From Endothia cerciana (taxonomy: Eukaryota; Ascomycota; Sordariomycetes; Diaporthales; Cryphonectriaceae): 64,000 nt of DNA. The notes beneath the pieces were generated by a model. That model did not search any database. It was not told the origin of the DNA and saw only the letters and a list, made by a program, of their open reading frames with translations. How positions within the stretch are numbered: position 1 is the stretch's first letter; every line of letters begins with the position of its first letter. The DNA lies in NCBI GenBank assembly GCA_026119935.1, contig JALRMH010000005.1, positions 248,001 through 312,000 of the forward strand, read 5' to 3'. Made by a program: the position numbers and the translations under genes. Below, one piece after another: positions 1 to 11,407 of this stretch.

Positions 1-606
1 TGAGGAGCATCAAAGCTCGACACTGACACGTCCTTGGCTTTTCCTTAGCCATCGTACATTCCTCGCTGCAATGGTATCGCCTGGCAAAATTACTTTATAG
101 ATCAAAGAGGTGGGTGGGGGGGGGGAAGGGGGGGCGCTCGCCTGATGGCATCTTCTCTGGTAGGAGGAAGTATCCTTTTCAAATGAAGAACAGACGCGTC
201 CCTACTCGCCTTTGCGGTCGATGGACCAGCAGCGAGAGCGCCCTGGATAGTCATCGCGGGGGCTCGGGTAGTTGCTCAGTCGACCCGTGAGCCACTTTTA
301 CGACCTCATAAAGATAGATGCGCTACACGCGTTGGCCTGTTTCGGCCTCGATTGTTCACCCGATACATAATGAGAGTCTATCAAGCCCACAAGCATTCCG
401 GGTGCTAAGAGGTATGTCTGTCTGGGATGGCCCACCCATCTGAACCCTCCAGTGTCCGAGGGACTCGTCTACCATCGGCTCGGTTCAATGCACACTGGCT
501 AAGCAGCAGCTGCCCCCCCCCCCCCCTTACCCCGAGATATTCACACTTGTGTCCCTCAAGTCTCGGATCGCAGTCATAAAGCATGGTATCATTTTCGTAT
601 GTCTCA
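1..606. other. Intergenic, 3' side of the EF-hand gene
   Basis: No supportable gene. It holds a G10 run at 116-125 and a C14 run at 513-526. The rest is probably the 3' UTR of the minus-strand EF-hand gene and flanking spacer. Confidence 0.6.
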
Positions 607-1535
607 TCACTCCCCAGTATCTTCGTGTCCCTCTTCGTGCCCGGCATTCCCATTGGCGCCACCGGCGATCGAACTCACAAACTCCTGATACCTGAAGACC
701 TCTCCCCTCTTCCCAAACCCGCCTGCACCCGCCCCCTTCACCTTGCCACCGAACGCCCTCTTCCCGGAGAACCCAGACATGACCTGGTCTATTTCAGCGG
801 CCGTGAGCGCCCTCTCGCCCGGCTCCGGCGCCGTGTGCAGCAAGGCGTCACGCACCTCGGCCAGATCCACCTGACCGCTGTCGTCGTCATCGAAGGCCGA
901 GAACGCGGAGAGCAGTTCCGAACTTGGGGATAGGGAGGCTAGGCTAGTGGCGATGGTGTTGAGGAAGGTCGCAAGGGTGATGGTCTGCGGCGCGGAGGGA
1001 GGGAAGAACCGGGCAACGTCTGATGCCGTGGAGGGCAGTCCTGTTGCGAAAGCGTTAGCGACGGCACAGAGGTGTGTTGGCGGGTGAGGCGCAGGGTCCA
1101 TGTACCAAGTTGGTTCAGCATATCAGCAACATCCTCCCTGTTCACGGATCCGTCGCTGTCCCGATCCAGTATCTGAAAGCCCTCCCGCAGCGTCCGCACC
1201 TGTGCAGGCTGCAGCTGCGACAGAGCATTTCCGTGGCCCATCGCGTTCGACGCGAGAGAAGCGCGCTGGCCTCTTGGCGACCCGTACGTCTCTTCTGAAG
1301 GACGCCGCTCCGCTTGTCCCCGCGGGGTTAGACTATCCGCCGTCCCGGTCGGCGTCGACGAAGTGCTGCTGGCCGCAAACCTAGAGCTGTTGTTTACCTG
1401 GCCCGCTTTCGGTGTGGACTGTCGTAGAGGGGAGGATGACGCCGGAGACTCTGGTCGACGGAAGGGAGAGCTGCGTGGGGAGGTAAGACCTGCTCCTCCT
1501 CCGAGGGAGGAGGTCTTGATATGGCCTGCGGGCAT
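607..1535 (-). CDS. EF-hand protein, myosin regulatory light chain-like
   Basis: Two exons (1535-1106, 1040-607) joined by a 65-nt intron, donor GTACAT and acceptor CAG, phase 1; product 287 aa. The first ATG followed by coding-like sequence is 1535; the reading frame reaches 1619 but that part looks like 5' UTR. The first ~110 residues are Ser/Pro/Arg-rich and disordered, with many SP sites. The first EF-hand loop (DRDSDGSVNRED) has Asp instead of Glu at position 12; the second (DDDDSGQVDLAE) is canonical. The domain order, with a disordered phosphorylatable N-terminus and a spaced EF-hand pair, fits fungal myosin II regulatory light chains (Rlc1 type), which act at the contractile ring. A generic calmodulin-like protein is the alternative. 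Splicing joins the conserved stretch after the first EF-hand exactly, which supports the model. Confidence 0.75.
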
Positions 1536-3175
1536 AGCCTGGTTAAAGTGGAATTTATTGTTAGCCTTATGCCCTTTGGCTATGTCATAGCATGTGGAGT
1601 AGACTCCATCGCGAATCATGGATCACACGCACCATCATGCGGTCACAGCCAGGTGTTGACGTTAAATCGTTGGGCTCCGAGGCGGGTAGCTGCCTTGACG
1701 CGGGGCCTGTGATGATTCGGAATGAGTTTGTCGTCTCCCTTTCTCGGTCGCATGTAACCAAATAAGGCGTTCAAGACGTACTGTACCGTTGGGTGCGTGG
1801 CTGGGAGCGGAGGCGGTGATCTGGAACCAACCCAGCGCGCTGAGGTTGCGTAAACAAGGCTGGGCGGGCTAACCCAGCAACATCGGGTACAACCGATCCC
1901 CATGGGCAGGGAGTCCTTGTCCTGGGCGGGAAGCTTGGGCCAGGTGCTGCAAGCACCTCCTAACAGGGACCAGGCATGTCTTACGAGGGGGGGGCCCCCG
2001 TGTCAGGGGCCCGGCCGGTGCTTCTACAGGCATAGTCTCGTCGCCTTGAAACCCCCCACACCCCCCCCCGTCCAGCGAGCCTACGCACTACGCTGACTTG
2101 ATTCGATATTTAATCGCGATCCTTGTCAGGGGGGAGGAGTGGAGAGGCAGGCAGATCGATAAGGGTCCGTCCCTCTTTTCGCGAATTCGTCCCAGTGAGA
2201 GGGGGGCAACAGAGCACCCTCCCTGCAGTGGATAATGACAATGTGAGAGGGAAGTGGGAGCGGAAGACATACAGCAATCTGTTCATCCCATCCGTCCTCG
2301 CATCCGGACGTCCGTTGAAGTTGCAGATCATGTCTCGGTTTGTTACCTCCCAACGCATTGACTCGAATCCGATGTCGTGACCGTCGCCATCCTCAACACG
2401 CAGCATCCAGGCGATCCTGACCCTTCAGCGGCTCACTGACGACCTCGAACTCTGTCCGATGGGAGGTTTTTCTGTTTTTGGTTCCGTTTCCAACCTTGAC
2501 GCCCGGCGTAACCTCGATTCTTGGCCCCCGCACCGCGTGCCAGTTGCAATTGCTCCTCGACCCGGCTGTTGGCCCTCCGAGTCCTGATTCCAAACGGCCA
2601 CGAGTGATCCTAGCTCGTCTGAACTCCTCTCCCCTCAACCCTCAGTCCTGGCGAGGCGAATCGCGGTCGCACCTGTCCCTACTTCAAACCGGCGCACGTT
2701 GAAGAAGAAAAGCAAAAAGAAAAAACGACAGGAAGCTTCCTTGAAGGCGGTATTGGAAGTGCGCATCTGACGGCAGGTTCTGCCACTCAGGAGTCGCAGG
2801 GGAATTGCGTTTGGCTGGCTCGGTATCCGTGATCAGTGATCCCCTCGCCTACTCCGCCATCAGCTTTCCGCCGCTCTCAGAAGCTGTCTCGTCCTGGCTG
2901 GATCTTCTGCTCTACATCCTATTCGGCGGCTCAGATCCAGGGCGGCACCACCGGCAGAACAAGTGTATGCGAACCAGAGTTGCCGGCGAACCCATACACC
3001 CCAGCTGAGGATCTAGTTTTCTGGCTACCCAGACAGCCGCCCCTGCCTTATAACGAACGAGTGTCCCGACACGTCCCAGAGATACGACCTCGCCCTGTAG
3101 CTATTAGCCGGCCTCGGTCATCGAACCTGCGGGCCGCCTTTCGCCCTGGACAAATACAAAGGAAGGGGGACGGAA
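1536..3175. other. Divergent intergenic region
   Basis: This 1.6-kb spacer separates the divergent EF-hand (-) and Afi1/MesA (+) genes. Reading frames here are short and mutually overlapping with no recognisable product. It contains short C and G runs around 1988-2070. It presumably carries both promoters, but I see no clear TATA box. Confidence 0.55.
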
Positions 3176-3884
3176 ATGGCCACGGCGCAGACGGCGCAGC
3201 CTTACCATACACAGAGATCTGTCCACGCCAATGGGAGCTCCTCGACACTGGAGCATATGCGAAGGACATCGCTAGCCTCCATCATTCCGTCGTCACGTTC
3301 CGCGTCTCAGATGTCGCACCACTCCTCGAGGCCCTCGCGGTCGCCCATACCGCCGGTCGTCTTCGCGGAAGGCATGACTTCCGAACCAGACCGCACGTCG
3401 GACCCGAGTTCCAAGTCGAAGACGCCCTCGACGGGCACGGGCATCTCGTCGCAGCACTCCTCGCTCTCGGGCAGTAGCATGGTGCACATGCCACGCTACA
3501 ATCCGGAAGCCCACTCTCGGCGGAGGCTAAAGTCACAATATCCACGCGGGTCGACGGAGAATCATGTCGAGTACATTTTGGTTGCGTCCTTCGATATCGA
3601 TCGGGGGCCGGTCATGGAACACCAATACCCAGTGGCTATCACCGGCGACGAGCATATGTTGGCAGAACTCATGTTGCCGGACCAGGCGCACATGAGAAAT
3701 CAGGATTGGACCATATTCTTCTTACACAAGGACACAAGTCAAGAGGAGGAAGATCAAGAGAAGCGCGCCAAAGACAAGAGGAGAAGAAAACGGCAAAGAA
3801 GAAGAGACAGGGCTGCCGGAATTATCCCTGAGGACGCCGAGGACAACGGCGAAGACATTGAGGACGATGAGGAGAACGACGACC

Positions 3885-3942
<58 letters not shown>

Positions 3943-5972
3943 TGAATCCACAGATAGCGAAGCCGAAGGCGGCGAGGGGCCGCCATTGGTTTACGTATTA
4001 AACTTGGTCAACACGAAACAAGACAAGACAGTGAAACGAGGAGCGATAGTGAAGGCCATGGCAATCTGCACAAGGCACCCGTTCTTACACATATATAAGG
4101 TAAGCGACGGTCGTGAATGTTCATGAGGATGGGTCTCCCCTGCCTTTTGAGCAGCTATCTCTGCATAAGATTATCCCTCGTTGTAGGAATGGTACTGACA
4201 CCCGCGCAGCCCCTCTTATTATTAGCTCTGGAAGAATATTTCAAGTCACCGGTACCAGAAACGCTGGCCATGCTCTACGATTCGGTGAACGCCATGGACC
4301 TTTCCCTGATGCCCAGGCTGAGTCATCTCGAGAGGCAATTGTTGCAATCCAGTGAAAATAAGGATCTCTTTGTGGAGAAGTTCGAGAAGATGGTGCAGAT
4401 GAGGATAGAGGAGAAACAAGACGCGGGAGGAGCGGACCAAGCTTCCGTGGCCAGTCGCGACGCAACAAAGAGACCACAGATATCTCGCGCCGGCACAAAA
4501 GCTCATCTCGAAGGGACGGGCCAATACTCTGTGCCCAGGGACACGCACGAGTTCGAGACCAAGGTCATGTACAAGGGCATACCAATACCAATCAAGGTGC
4601 CCGTGGCCGTCATGCCCGAGTCTGTCGGCGACTTTTCCCTCATCAAGCTCATCCAGAACTTCTCAGACCCGCACACGAAACAACCACAGCCATTTCCACC
4701 ACATGCACACCTTACCACCAATGGCCCGACAACACATCCCATCATCGTTCTCGCGAACGCGCTCCTTACGCAAAAGAGAGTCATCTTCCTCGGCCACAAC
4801 ATGCCCTCGGGCGAAGTCGCTGAAGCTGTCCTGGGCGCGTGCGCCTTGGCATCCGGCGGCGTGCTCAAGGGCTTCACGCGGTATGCATTCCCATACACCG
4901 ACCTGACCAAAATCGACGACCTCCTCAAGGTGCCTGGGTTCATCGCAGGTGTCACGAATCCCACGTTCGAGATGCACCCGGAGTGGTGGGACGTCCTGTG
5001 CGATTTACCATCTGGGCGTGTGAAAATCAGCAGCAAGATCGACCCTGCGCCGGCTACGGAGGGCCAGATGTATTTCCAACAGCAGAACCCAGGGCAGGCA
5101 TCTCTGGTCAACGTGCCTCTCTCGACATCCTCGTCCACCCCGGATCTGACAGGCGACCAGGCCTTCATTGGAGACGTCTTGAAGAGCATTGCCGCTCGTC
5201 ACGGGGAGAGAGTGGTCCGGGCTAAATGGCGAGACTGGGTCGCCAAGTTCACCCGTGTGGCCGCCGCGTTCGAGGAAAGTGTGTACGGCGCAAGCGCTCT
5301 GTACATCGGGGGCGATGATGGCGTAGACGAGACCCCTGGGACCGGCGTGACCAAGTTCGGGACGAACGGGATCTTGAGCGGGCACGGGTATGTCTGGCCG
5401 GATGAGCTGTCGAAGCAGAAGGAACTGGCGGGCAACGTGACGAGGATAGAGGGCTGGAGAAACACGAGAAGTTACTACAGCTTCATTCAGGTGAGACGCT
5501 CCCGGTCCTGTAACTAAGTGTGTACACCCCCAGGCAGAATGCTAACCGAGGACAGGACATGGCCAAGCTCTATACCATTCGCCCGCTCAAGGGCCTCGAC
5601 CTACACCACCTGCACGACCGCCTCCGCATGCAGCGCATGACAGCCTCGCAGACGCGCGAGATTTACCTCTCCTTCTCGCGCTTCGTCAATAGCTACGACG
5701 AGATCTGCCTCTTCCTCTCCGTGGCGCCCGAGTCCCACGCGGGGCTCTTCTACCTGGCCCTGGGCCTCTTCCACAAGGACAGAGAAGTGCGGATGAGGAC
5801 GGCAGAGCTGCTGGACCGCATCGGCGAGCACGAGGCGGGTCAGCACTGGTGGAGAGGCATGTCCCGTTTCGAGAAGCTGGCGTATATGCGCATCAAGAGG
5901 GAGCTGGAGGCCGAGGCGAGGGCCAAGGCGAACGGCGAGGGCGGGGTCCCTGTGGACAGGAGGGTGAGCTGA
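3176..5972 (+). CDS. AFI1: Afi1/MesA polarity protein, DENN-like (Afi1 and SPA domains)
   Basis: Three exons (3176-4099, 4210-5490, 5556-5972); introns start GTAAGC and GTGAGA and the second has a GCTAAC branch point just before its CAG. Product 873 aa. Residues 1-125 are Ser-rich and disordered. The Afi1 N-terminal domain starts near residue 128 (VEYILVASFDIDRGPVMEHQ). It is interrupted by a charged insert with Lys/Arg clusters and 19 consecutive Asp at about 238-256. The SPA ('stabilisation of polarity axis') region lies at about 485-575 and includes FLGHNMPSGEVAEAVLGAC. In yeast Afi1 binds the GTPase Arf3 at the cell cortex, and Aspergillus MesA stabilises hyphal polarity axes, so a role at growing tips is inferred by family. 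Both splice junctions restore the conserved frame. It converges on the S-formylglutathione hydrolase gene 348 bp downstream. Confidence 0.88.
3887..3943 (+). repeat. (GAC)18-GAT trinucleotide tract coding poly-Asp
   Basis: A near-perfect trinucleotide repeat inside exon 1 of the Afi1/MesA gene. It encodes 19 Asp residues and is probably length-polymorphic between strains. The opposite strand would read poly-Ser, which explains a false Ser-rich frame there. Confidence 0.95.
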
Positions 5973-6320
5973 GAGCCTCTCCCGAGAGAGGCCCAGAAGG
6001 TCTTGGCTGCCGCTCGGGAGTACGGGCGTCCGGCCACAGATGGGAGTATTGGGAGTGTTGGGGAACTTTCGGTGGACTCGCCGTGATATGTCGCTTCTGC
6101 ATTTGGATGTTCGGGGTGGGATTTCTGAGCCATCTTTCTTGTTTCTAGACTATTCTGGGCGTCATGCTTGAACTTTCTGCACCTTGCCCGGTTCCAGCCC
6201 TACATATACCACCTTCACTCGTTGTTCCAGCGCTGAATCCCACAAATCTGGTTCTTCCCTCATGACCACTCCCATATCCAGAACCACCACGCGGGCCTGT
6301 AACCCCCCCCCCTCCCCCGT
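5973..6320. other. Convergent 3' intergenic spacer
   Basis: A 348-bp spacer between the stop codons of Afi1/MesA (+) and S-formylglutathione hydrolase (-). It ends in a C-rich run near 6303-6320. No gene is seen; it should hold both 3' UTRs. Confidence 0.6.
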
Positions 6321-7337
6321 CTAGGCCGCCAGGAACTTGGCGGCGTGCGCGACGTGCTCATCGCTGAAGCTCGCCATGAAGAAGTACGAGTGGTCGTACC
6401 CCTCCTGGTACCTGAGCGTCAACCCCTCCAGGCCGGCCTCCTTGACGGCCCTCTCGAAGTTCTCCGGCAGCAGCTGCTTCTGCTTGTAGAAGTTGTCCCC
6501 GGTGCCGACGTCCACGAGCATGTTCAGGGGGCCCCCCTTCCACCCCCTCACCAGCTCCGTGGCGTCGTGCTTCTCCCACTCCTCCCTGTTGTCGGCGCCC
6601 AGGTACCCGGAGAAGGCCTTCTGGCCCCAGGGGCAGTTGACGGGGTTCGCGATGGGGGCGAAGGCCGAGACGGACCTGTACGCGCCGGGGTTCTTGAGGT
6701 AGAGGGTCAGCGCGCCGTGGCCGCCCATGGAGTGGCCCGTGATGGAGACGCGGTCGCGGTCGAGGCTGCCGGCGAACTCGCGGAAGACGAGGTCCGGCAG
6801 CTCCCGGGTGAGGTACGACTCCATCCGATAGTTCGTGTCGAAGGGGGCCTGGGTGGCGTCGACGTAGAAGGAGGCGGCCTCGCCGAAGTCCCAGCTGTCC
6901 CGCTCGCCGGGCAGGTCGAGCCCGCGCGGGGAGGTGTCCGGGTAGAGCACGGCGATGCCGTGGCGGCTGGCGGCGTGCTGGAAGAAGCCCTTCTCGGTGC
7001 AGTTGTCGGGGGTGCAGGTCAGGCCGGAGAGGTAGATGAGGAGGGGCACCTTCCTGTTCTCGCGGGCGGCGGCGGGGGGCAGGTAGAGGTTGAGGTTCAT
7101 GGGCGTGCCGGTCGCGGCGGACTGGTGGCTGAGCTTGAGGAGGGTGCCGCCGAAGGAGGTGATGGTCGCCTTGGTCTCGAACGCCATCCTGGACGGTGGT
7201 ATGGTGATGGTGGCTGCGGCGGCGGTTGGCGATGGGGACGGGGAGGTGAGCTGCCTGGCGAGCTGGGAGAGCCTGGGTGGTGAGAAGGTCGCTGGCGACG
7301 TGGAGGCTTGTGAGTGCCGGACGTTGAAGAATCTCAT
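6321..7337 (-). CDS. S-formylglutathione hydrolase (esterase D family)
   Basis: Intronless. It hydrolyses S-formylglutathione to formate and glutathione, the second step of glutathione-dependent formaldehyde detoxification. The Ser nucleophile lies in GHSMGGHGAL, the Asp in DVGTGDNFY and the His in the YDHSYFF block near the C-terminus. The conserved GLTCTPDN segment is also present. Two ATGs are possible: 7337 gives 338 aa with an Arg/Ser-rich, acid-free leader resembling a mitochondrial presequence; 7187 (MAFETKATI) gives 288 aa, the usual family length. The upstream in-frame extension to 7391 begins with GTG, not ATG, and is not used here. A TATATGA box lies only ~40 nt upstream of 7337, so transcripts may begin close to or after the first ATG. 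I expect the short cytosolic form to dominate and leave dual targeting as an inference. Confidence 0.93.
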   Translation of the reverse strand: MRFFNVRHSQASTSPATFSPPRLSQLARQLTSPSPSPTAAAATITIPPSRMAFETKATITSFGGTLLKLSHQSAATGTPMNLNLYLPPAAARENRKVPLLIYLSGLTCTPDNCTEKGFFQHAASRHGIAVLYPDTSPRGLDLPGERDSWDFGEAASFYVDATQAPFDTNYRMESYLTRELPDLVFREFAGSLDRDRVSITGHSMGGHGALTLYLKNPGAYRSVSAFAPIANPVNCPWGQKAFSGYLGADNREEWEKHDATELVRGWKGGPLNMLVDVGTGDNFYKQKQLLPENFERAVKEAGLEGLTLRYQEGYDHSYFFMASFSDEHVAHAAKFLAA

Positions 7338-7375
7338 AAGGGTCAAGAGGGAGGGAGGAGGTTTGGAGGGGGTAT

Positions 7376-7383
7376 CATATATT
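7376..7383 (-). promoter_or_regulatory. Possible TATA box of the S-formylglutathione hydrolase gene
   Basis: On the minus strand the sequence reads AATATATGA about 40 nt before the first ATG (7337) and about 190 nt before the second (7187). It is placed so that initiation near 7345 could give mRNAs including or excluding the first ATG. Position and motif only; no further support. Confidence 0.3.
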
Positions 7384-8037
7384 GACTCCACGAGGACCTA
7401 AATAAATATCTTGATTGCCCAGCCCGGCCCCTGTGATCTTTTCTGGCCTGTCTTTTAATCTCAATCCACCGGCGCCCAGAGATAGCTCGAGCGTGAACCC
7501 CTCAGCCTATATCGGGGCATAATTTTGCCAGTGCCAATCCAGTTCCCCCCCCCCCCCCCCGTATCTGCGGTATGGGTATCGATGGTTGGGATGCCGAGTA
7601 AACTCCATGAGGGCCTCTTGCCCCCCTCAGCCTGTCAAGTGTCCGCCCAGGCGAGAAGCACTATGTGCATCTGCCCCCCACCCCCCCCAAAACCCTCTAC
7701 TAACCCCGCCATCCCAAGACCCGGTCGAGGAACCAACCCCACACGCCGGCAGCTGGCAGAGGGCGACCAACGTCATCGCAGCAGGGGTCCGGCTGCGAGG
7801 TGCTGGGACCCCTGCATCCTCAATCCCAAACGTTTTCCCGTCCCGTCCCCTCTCTGCCTCCCTCCCTCCCCCTTTGCCTGCATTGGCACACACAGACATC
7901 TTCCCAACTAGGCTCCCTCAACTATATTGCCCCAAGTCGCCCGTGAACATACCTAGTACCACCACACTACACTACTACCCATGGCCTCCTGGCCCCTTTC
8001 TTCCTTTCTTTCTTTCTTTCTTTCCTTTTTTTCCTTC
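7384..8037. other. Intergenic region with C16 tract and CT-rich stretch
   Basis: Spacer between the S-formylglutathione hydrolase 5' end and the 3' end of the small secreted protein gene. It holds a C16 run at 7545-7560, further C runs near 7674-7689, and a TTTC/CTTT microsatellite at about 8000-8036. No gene is supported. Confidence 0.6.
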
Positions 8038-8545
8038 TCAAACCTCGGGCGCCGCACCGCTGTGGCAGGTAAACGACTCGATCATGTTGTTCCACCCGCC
8101 CGACGTGAAGTTGGTCTTGGCGGTCGTGTTGTACGAGACGGCGCCGTAGGTGCAGCCCTCGGGGGACTCGCAGATGCCGCCGCATGCGTACATGTACGGG
8201 TAGCAGTAGAACTGCTCGCCGTCGGGCGCGAAGGTCGAGGCGTTCTGGTAGTACGGCGCCGTGAGGTTGGTGCACTGGCCCAGCGTCGCCACGATGTGTG
8301 TGCAGTCGCCGGTCGCCCCGGCTCCGTTGCAGATGAGGATCTGTCGGGCGGGGAGAGGGCATGTGTCAACAGGTCGTGCCTCGCATGGAAAGTTTGTTGA
8401 TCTTCGGGGGGAAGGGGGGGCAACCGAAAGGGGTTCCCGGAGGCAGAGGGGGAAAACTTACACCGCCCATCTGGCGCTTGAGGATCGGGCTGGCTGCCGA
8501 GAGCACAGCGGTCATGAGGACCGTCAGGTAGGTGAGGAACTGCAT
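8038..8545 (-). CDS. Small secreted cysteine-rich protein (candidate effector)
   Basis: Two exons (8545-8462, 8340-8038) with a 121-nt intron (GTAAGT to CAG, phase 0); product 128 aa. The N-terminus (MQFLTYLTVLMTAVLSAASP) is a typical signal peptide, followed at residues 23-24 by a Lys-Arg pair suited to Kex2 processing. The mature part has eight cysteines, suggesting four disulfides, and several N-glycosylation sites (NLT, NAS, NTT, NFT). It is rich in Tyr, Gly and Asn and lacks an enzyme motif. I recall similar unnamed secreted proteins in Pezizomycotina but no function. Size, cysteine content and secretion fit an apoplastic or cell wall-associated effector-like protein; a structural wall protein is equally possible. 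A TATAAAAAAG box sits ~315 bp upstream of the start codon. Confidence 0.82.
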
Positions 8546-8856
8546 GTTGACTTCCGGTGGGGAGGTTGATGGGAGCAGGAGTAGCCTCGGGAGAAGGTTG
8601 ACGGATGGGGTTGGTGAGAGGCCGGGGCGGGAAGGAGGACTTCAAATACCAGGCGGTTCCTGAAGGGGCTGCAGAATAAACTATCGGAGGTTCCAGGGCT
8701 CGAGGTTCCACGATAGATAAAAAGATGGGACGAGTGGATATCCGTAAGACACGCAGGATCGAGGGCAGCACATAAGCGGGCAGACGGGCTCGTGCATATA
8801 TCTGGAGGCTGGCTGCAGGTGGTCTCTGCCGGAGGAGGCGCTCAACGGTCGAGGCT

Positions 8857-8866
8857 CTTTTTTATA
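8857..8866 (-). promoter_or_regulatory. TATA box, small secreted protein gene
   Basis: Minus-strand TATAAAAAAG about 315 nt upstream of the start codon at 8545. It would imply a 5' leader near 280 nt. It is the best TATA match in this spacer; assignment is by position only. Confidence 0.35.
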
Positions 8867-10460
8867 CGAGAAAGATTGGCAGCGGCAGCACACCGACGGG
8901 ATCTTCCATGGTCACCCACTCCCAACAGAATCAGGATTGATGAGCATCATTTAGAAAAAGGTGAACACCCTTGGCCCCCCGCTCCCCCGCGGCCCCCCTT
9001 CACCCTGCCAGGCCTTGTCTGTCCGTGACGTGACTCTGGCCCCCGTCAATCATCCCTCAGCTGGGCTGCTGGGGAACAGGCCACACGAAGCTGGGATGTA
9101 CGAGAGACTAGTGCGCTGCCGGCAGACACAGCTGCGGGTGACGATCGTCGAATCGGAATTCGACGACTTCAAGGGAGGGAACACTGCCACGAAAGTCTAC
9201 CCGTCACGAAGCCCTCATTGACGGACTTGCAGATTCTCCCTGCTCGTTGCCTGTCAGCAATCCACCCCGGGGGGGGGGGGGGGAGAGAGGGAGGGAGAGA
9301 GGCAATCTGGACGTGGGAAGACCGGTCAGCCCTAAAGAAAGCAGGGCGTGGATTCGCGATGCGCCAGGGAACAATGCAGGGCTGCCGATCCTCCCCCAAA
9401 AAGCACGAGGGCGAACCCGTCTTATCAGCCCGGCGTCACACGTCATGCAAGCACCCGACTCTTACGTCGGCCTCCTTGAGTCCCCCCTCTTTTGACCACA
9501 ATTGACCAGGGACGACCGGGCTCGTCTCACTTGTCCTGTAACCGGGTTTCTATACGAACCTCGCCCGTGATACCTTCGCACGCTTTGCAAGCACGACAAG
9601 AGATCGTCGCCTTTGGGTGAGATTGCAGGAGCAGGGCCCTGGCACGCCTGAACGTCCCTTTGTCTCTGAGCACCCTTTGTCTCAGAGGCTGTCCAATGAA
9701 CCTTGCAGCGGCGCACGGCGACACAGGCCATCTCGCCCCCCCCCCCCCCTCCGTCGCAGTGCACAGACAGCGTAATGAAGAGGTGCTGATGAACGATGAT
9801 GTCGGTTGTGACCTCGTCAGGTAGCAAGATTGGCGTGGGTGCAACCCCCGTCGATCTTTAATTTTTTTTTTTAATGTACTCCGAATGATCTATATCTGGA
9901 CCAATCACCACTTCTGCTGTCCTCGAACGCTTGCCCCTAGACCACCGCAGCTTTTCTGGGGAAACGACGATGCCACTCGGAATGGCCATCGTGGTTCTTA
10001 TTTTCGGGGATCACGTTGTTCTTACCGGACATGTTCGACGGGTCACGCGATGTTGAATTAGTAGATTCTTGATGCTGGCCTGCAGGCCATGAACAGACCC
10101 GGGGTCGGCCGCCTTCATTTCGCCGAGCTCTGTCCCTGGCAACGCGCCGTACAATGCATCTCTGTCTATCGAGGGGTATCAAAATGCTAGGGGCTTCTCT
10201 CCTTCTTTTTCCTCCCTCCGTCTTTCGCAGCCATGCGAGGTCCGAAATCTGAGGAGGTACTCCCCACCGTGCTCGTATCCCGTGTGCATTATCCGTATAG
10301 TCTGTCTAAGACATCTTGGGAACGCTCTATCGGCTGGTCGGATGCTGGCGCGATCTAGCTTTGGTTGTCATCGGGCGCCAGTAAGAGGGTCTTCAGACCC
10401 ATGAACCTTTGCTGTTTGGCACGTGTACGCCTTCGTTGAGTGCACTCTGGTCGGCGACCC
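8867..10460. other. Intergenic region with G15 and C14 tracts
   Basis: About 1.6 kb between the secreted-protein promoter and the 3' end of the acyltransferase gene. It contains G15 at 9269-9283, C14 at 9736-9749 and a T-run at about 9860-9872. Frames are short and none resembles a known protein. Confidence 0.6.
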
Positions 10461-11407
10461 TCACTGCTTCAACTCGACGCCACTAGCTTTGACCGTCGAT
10501 GCTGATATGGGTGCCTCCTGTCCACGGGCCTTGTATGTGAGATTGATGATCTCCTTCAGCATCAACTCCCGGGTCCTCGTGCAGAGCTCGTCAACATCCG
10601 CGGACGTCAGGCCGGTGGTCTGGATGGGCTCGAGAACTATAGCGAGCGTCAGTCCCAGCAATACATCCTAGGGTCTCGCCATCGGGACCTACCTTTGCAG
10701 GGGATCTTGCCCGACTTGAAGATATAGTCCTTGGGATGCAGCACATGGCTATAGTTGGCGGCCACAACAGGCACGATGGGGACCTGCGCCTGGACAGCCA
10801 GGTGGAAAGCACCCTTCTTGAACGGTAGCAGCATCGGCTCCTTGGCGTAACTCCTGGTGCCCTCGGGGAACATATACACACTCTGCTTCATCTTGCTCAT
10901 CTGGTCCGCGGCGCCCTTCATGGCCTCACGTGCGTCCTTGCTGTTCTTGCGGTCGATGAAGATGGACCCGCTCAGCGTCATGAACCAGCCCAGGATGGGT
11001 GTCTTCTTCAGGCTGCTCTTGGCCGTCACGCTGCAGTACTTGGGAAACATGCAACCCAGCATGAGCACGTCGAGCTCCGTCTGGTGGTTGCCGAGGAAGA
11101 CGGCCGGGCGCGTCTTGTCCAGGTAGCCGTTGGGGTCGATTACCTCGAAGGTTACGCCCGTGGTTGCGGCCATGATGTACTTGAAGGAACGCGCGGCGGC
11201 CCATTGCGATATCTGTCTCTTGCCCACAATGCCGAGGACGATGGAGGCGGCGACGCCAAACAGGGCGGAGATGACCAGGCAGATGTAGGATGCCAGACAG
11301 CGGGCGACGAAGCCCGCCTTAGAAGACATCGGGGATAGTGCGTAGAGGGCGGTCGTGAGGGCGACATAGCCTCCCAGGAAGTATCCTAGGTACGTCAGGA
11401 AGGACAT
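10461..11407 (-). CDS. SLC1: 1-acyl-sn-glycerol-3-phosphate acyltransferase
   Basis: Two exons (11407-10693, 10636-10461) with a 56-nt intron (GTAGGT to TAG, phase 1); product 296 aa. It acylates lysophosphatidic acid to phosphatidic acid in glycerolipid synthesis, at the ER or lipid droplets. The N-terminus has hydrophobic segments at about 5-25 and 40-62. The PlsC catalytic motif NHQTELD (NHX4D) is followed by the substrate-binding FPEGTRS block and the PIVPVV segment. Length and motif order match yeast Slc1 and bacterial PlsC. The second exon supplies only the C-terminal 58 residues, which are outside the core motifs, so the intron is supported mainly by phase and splice consensus. Confidence 0.93.

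Noticed and set aside
6345..7283. 312-codon plus frame
   Set aside because: Antisense to the S-formylglutathione hydrolase gene; Val/Glu/Gly-rich as expected from a shadow of C/G-ending codons.
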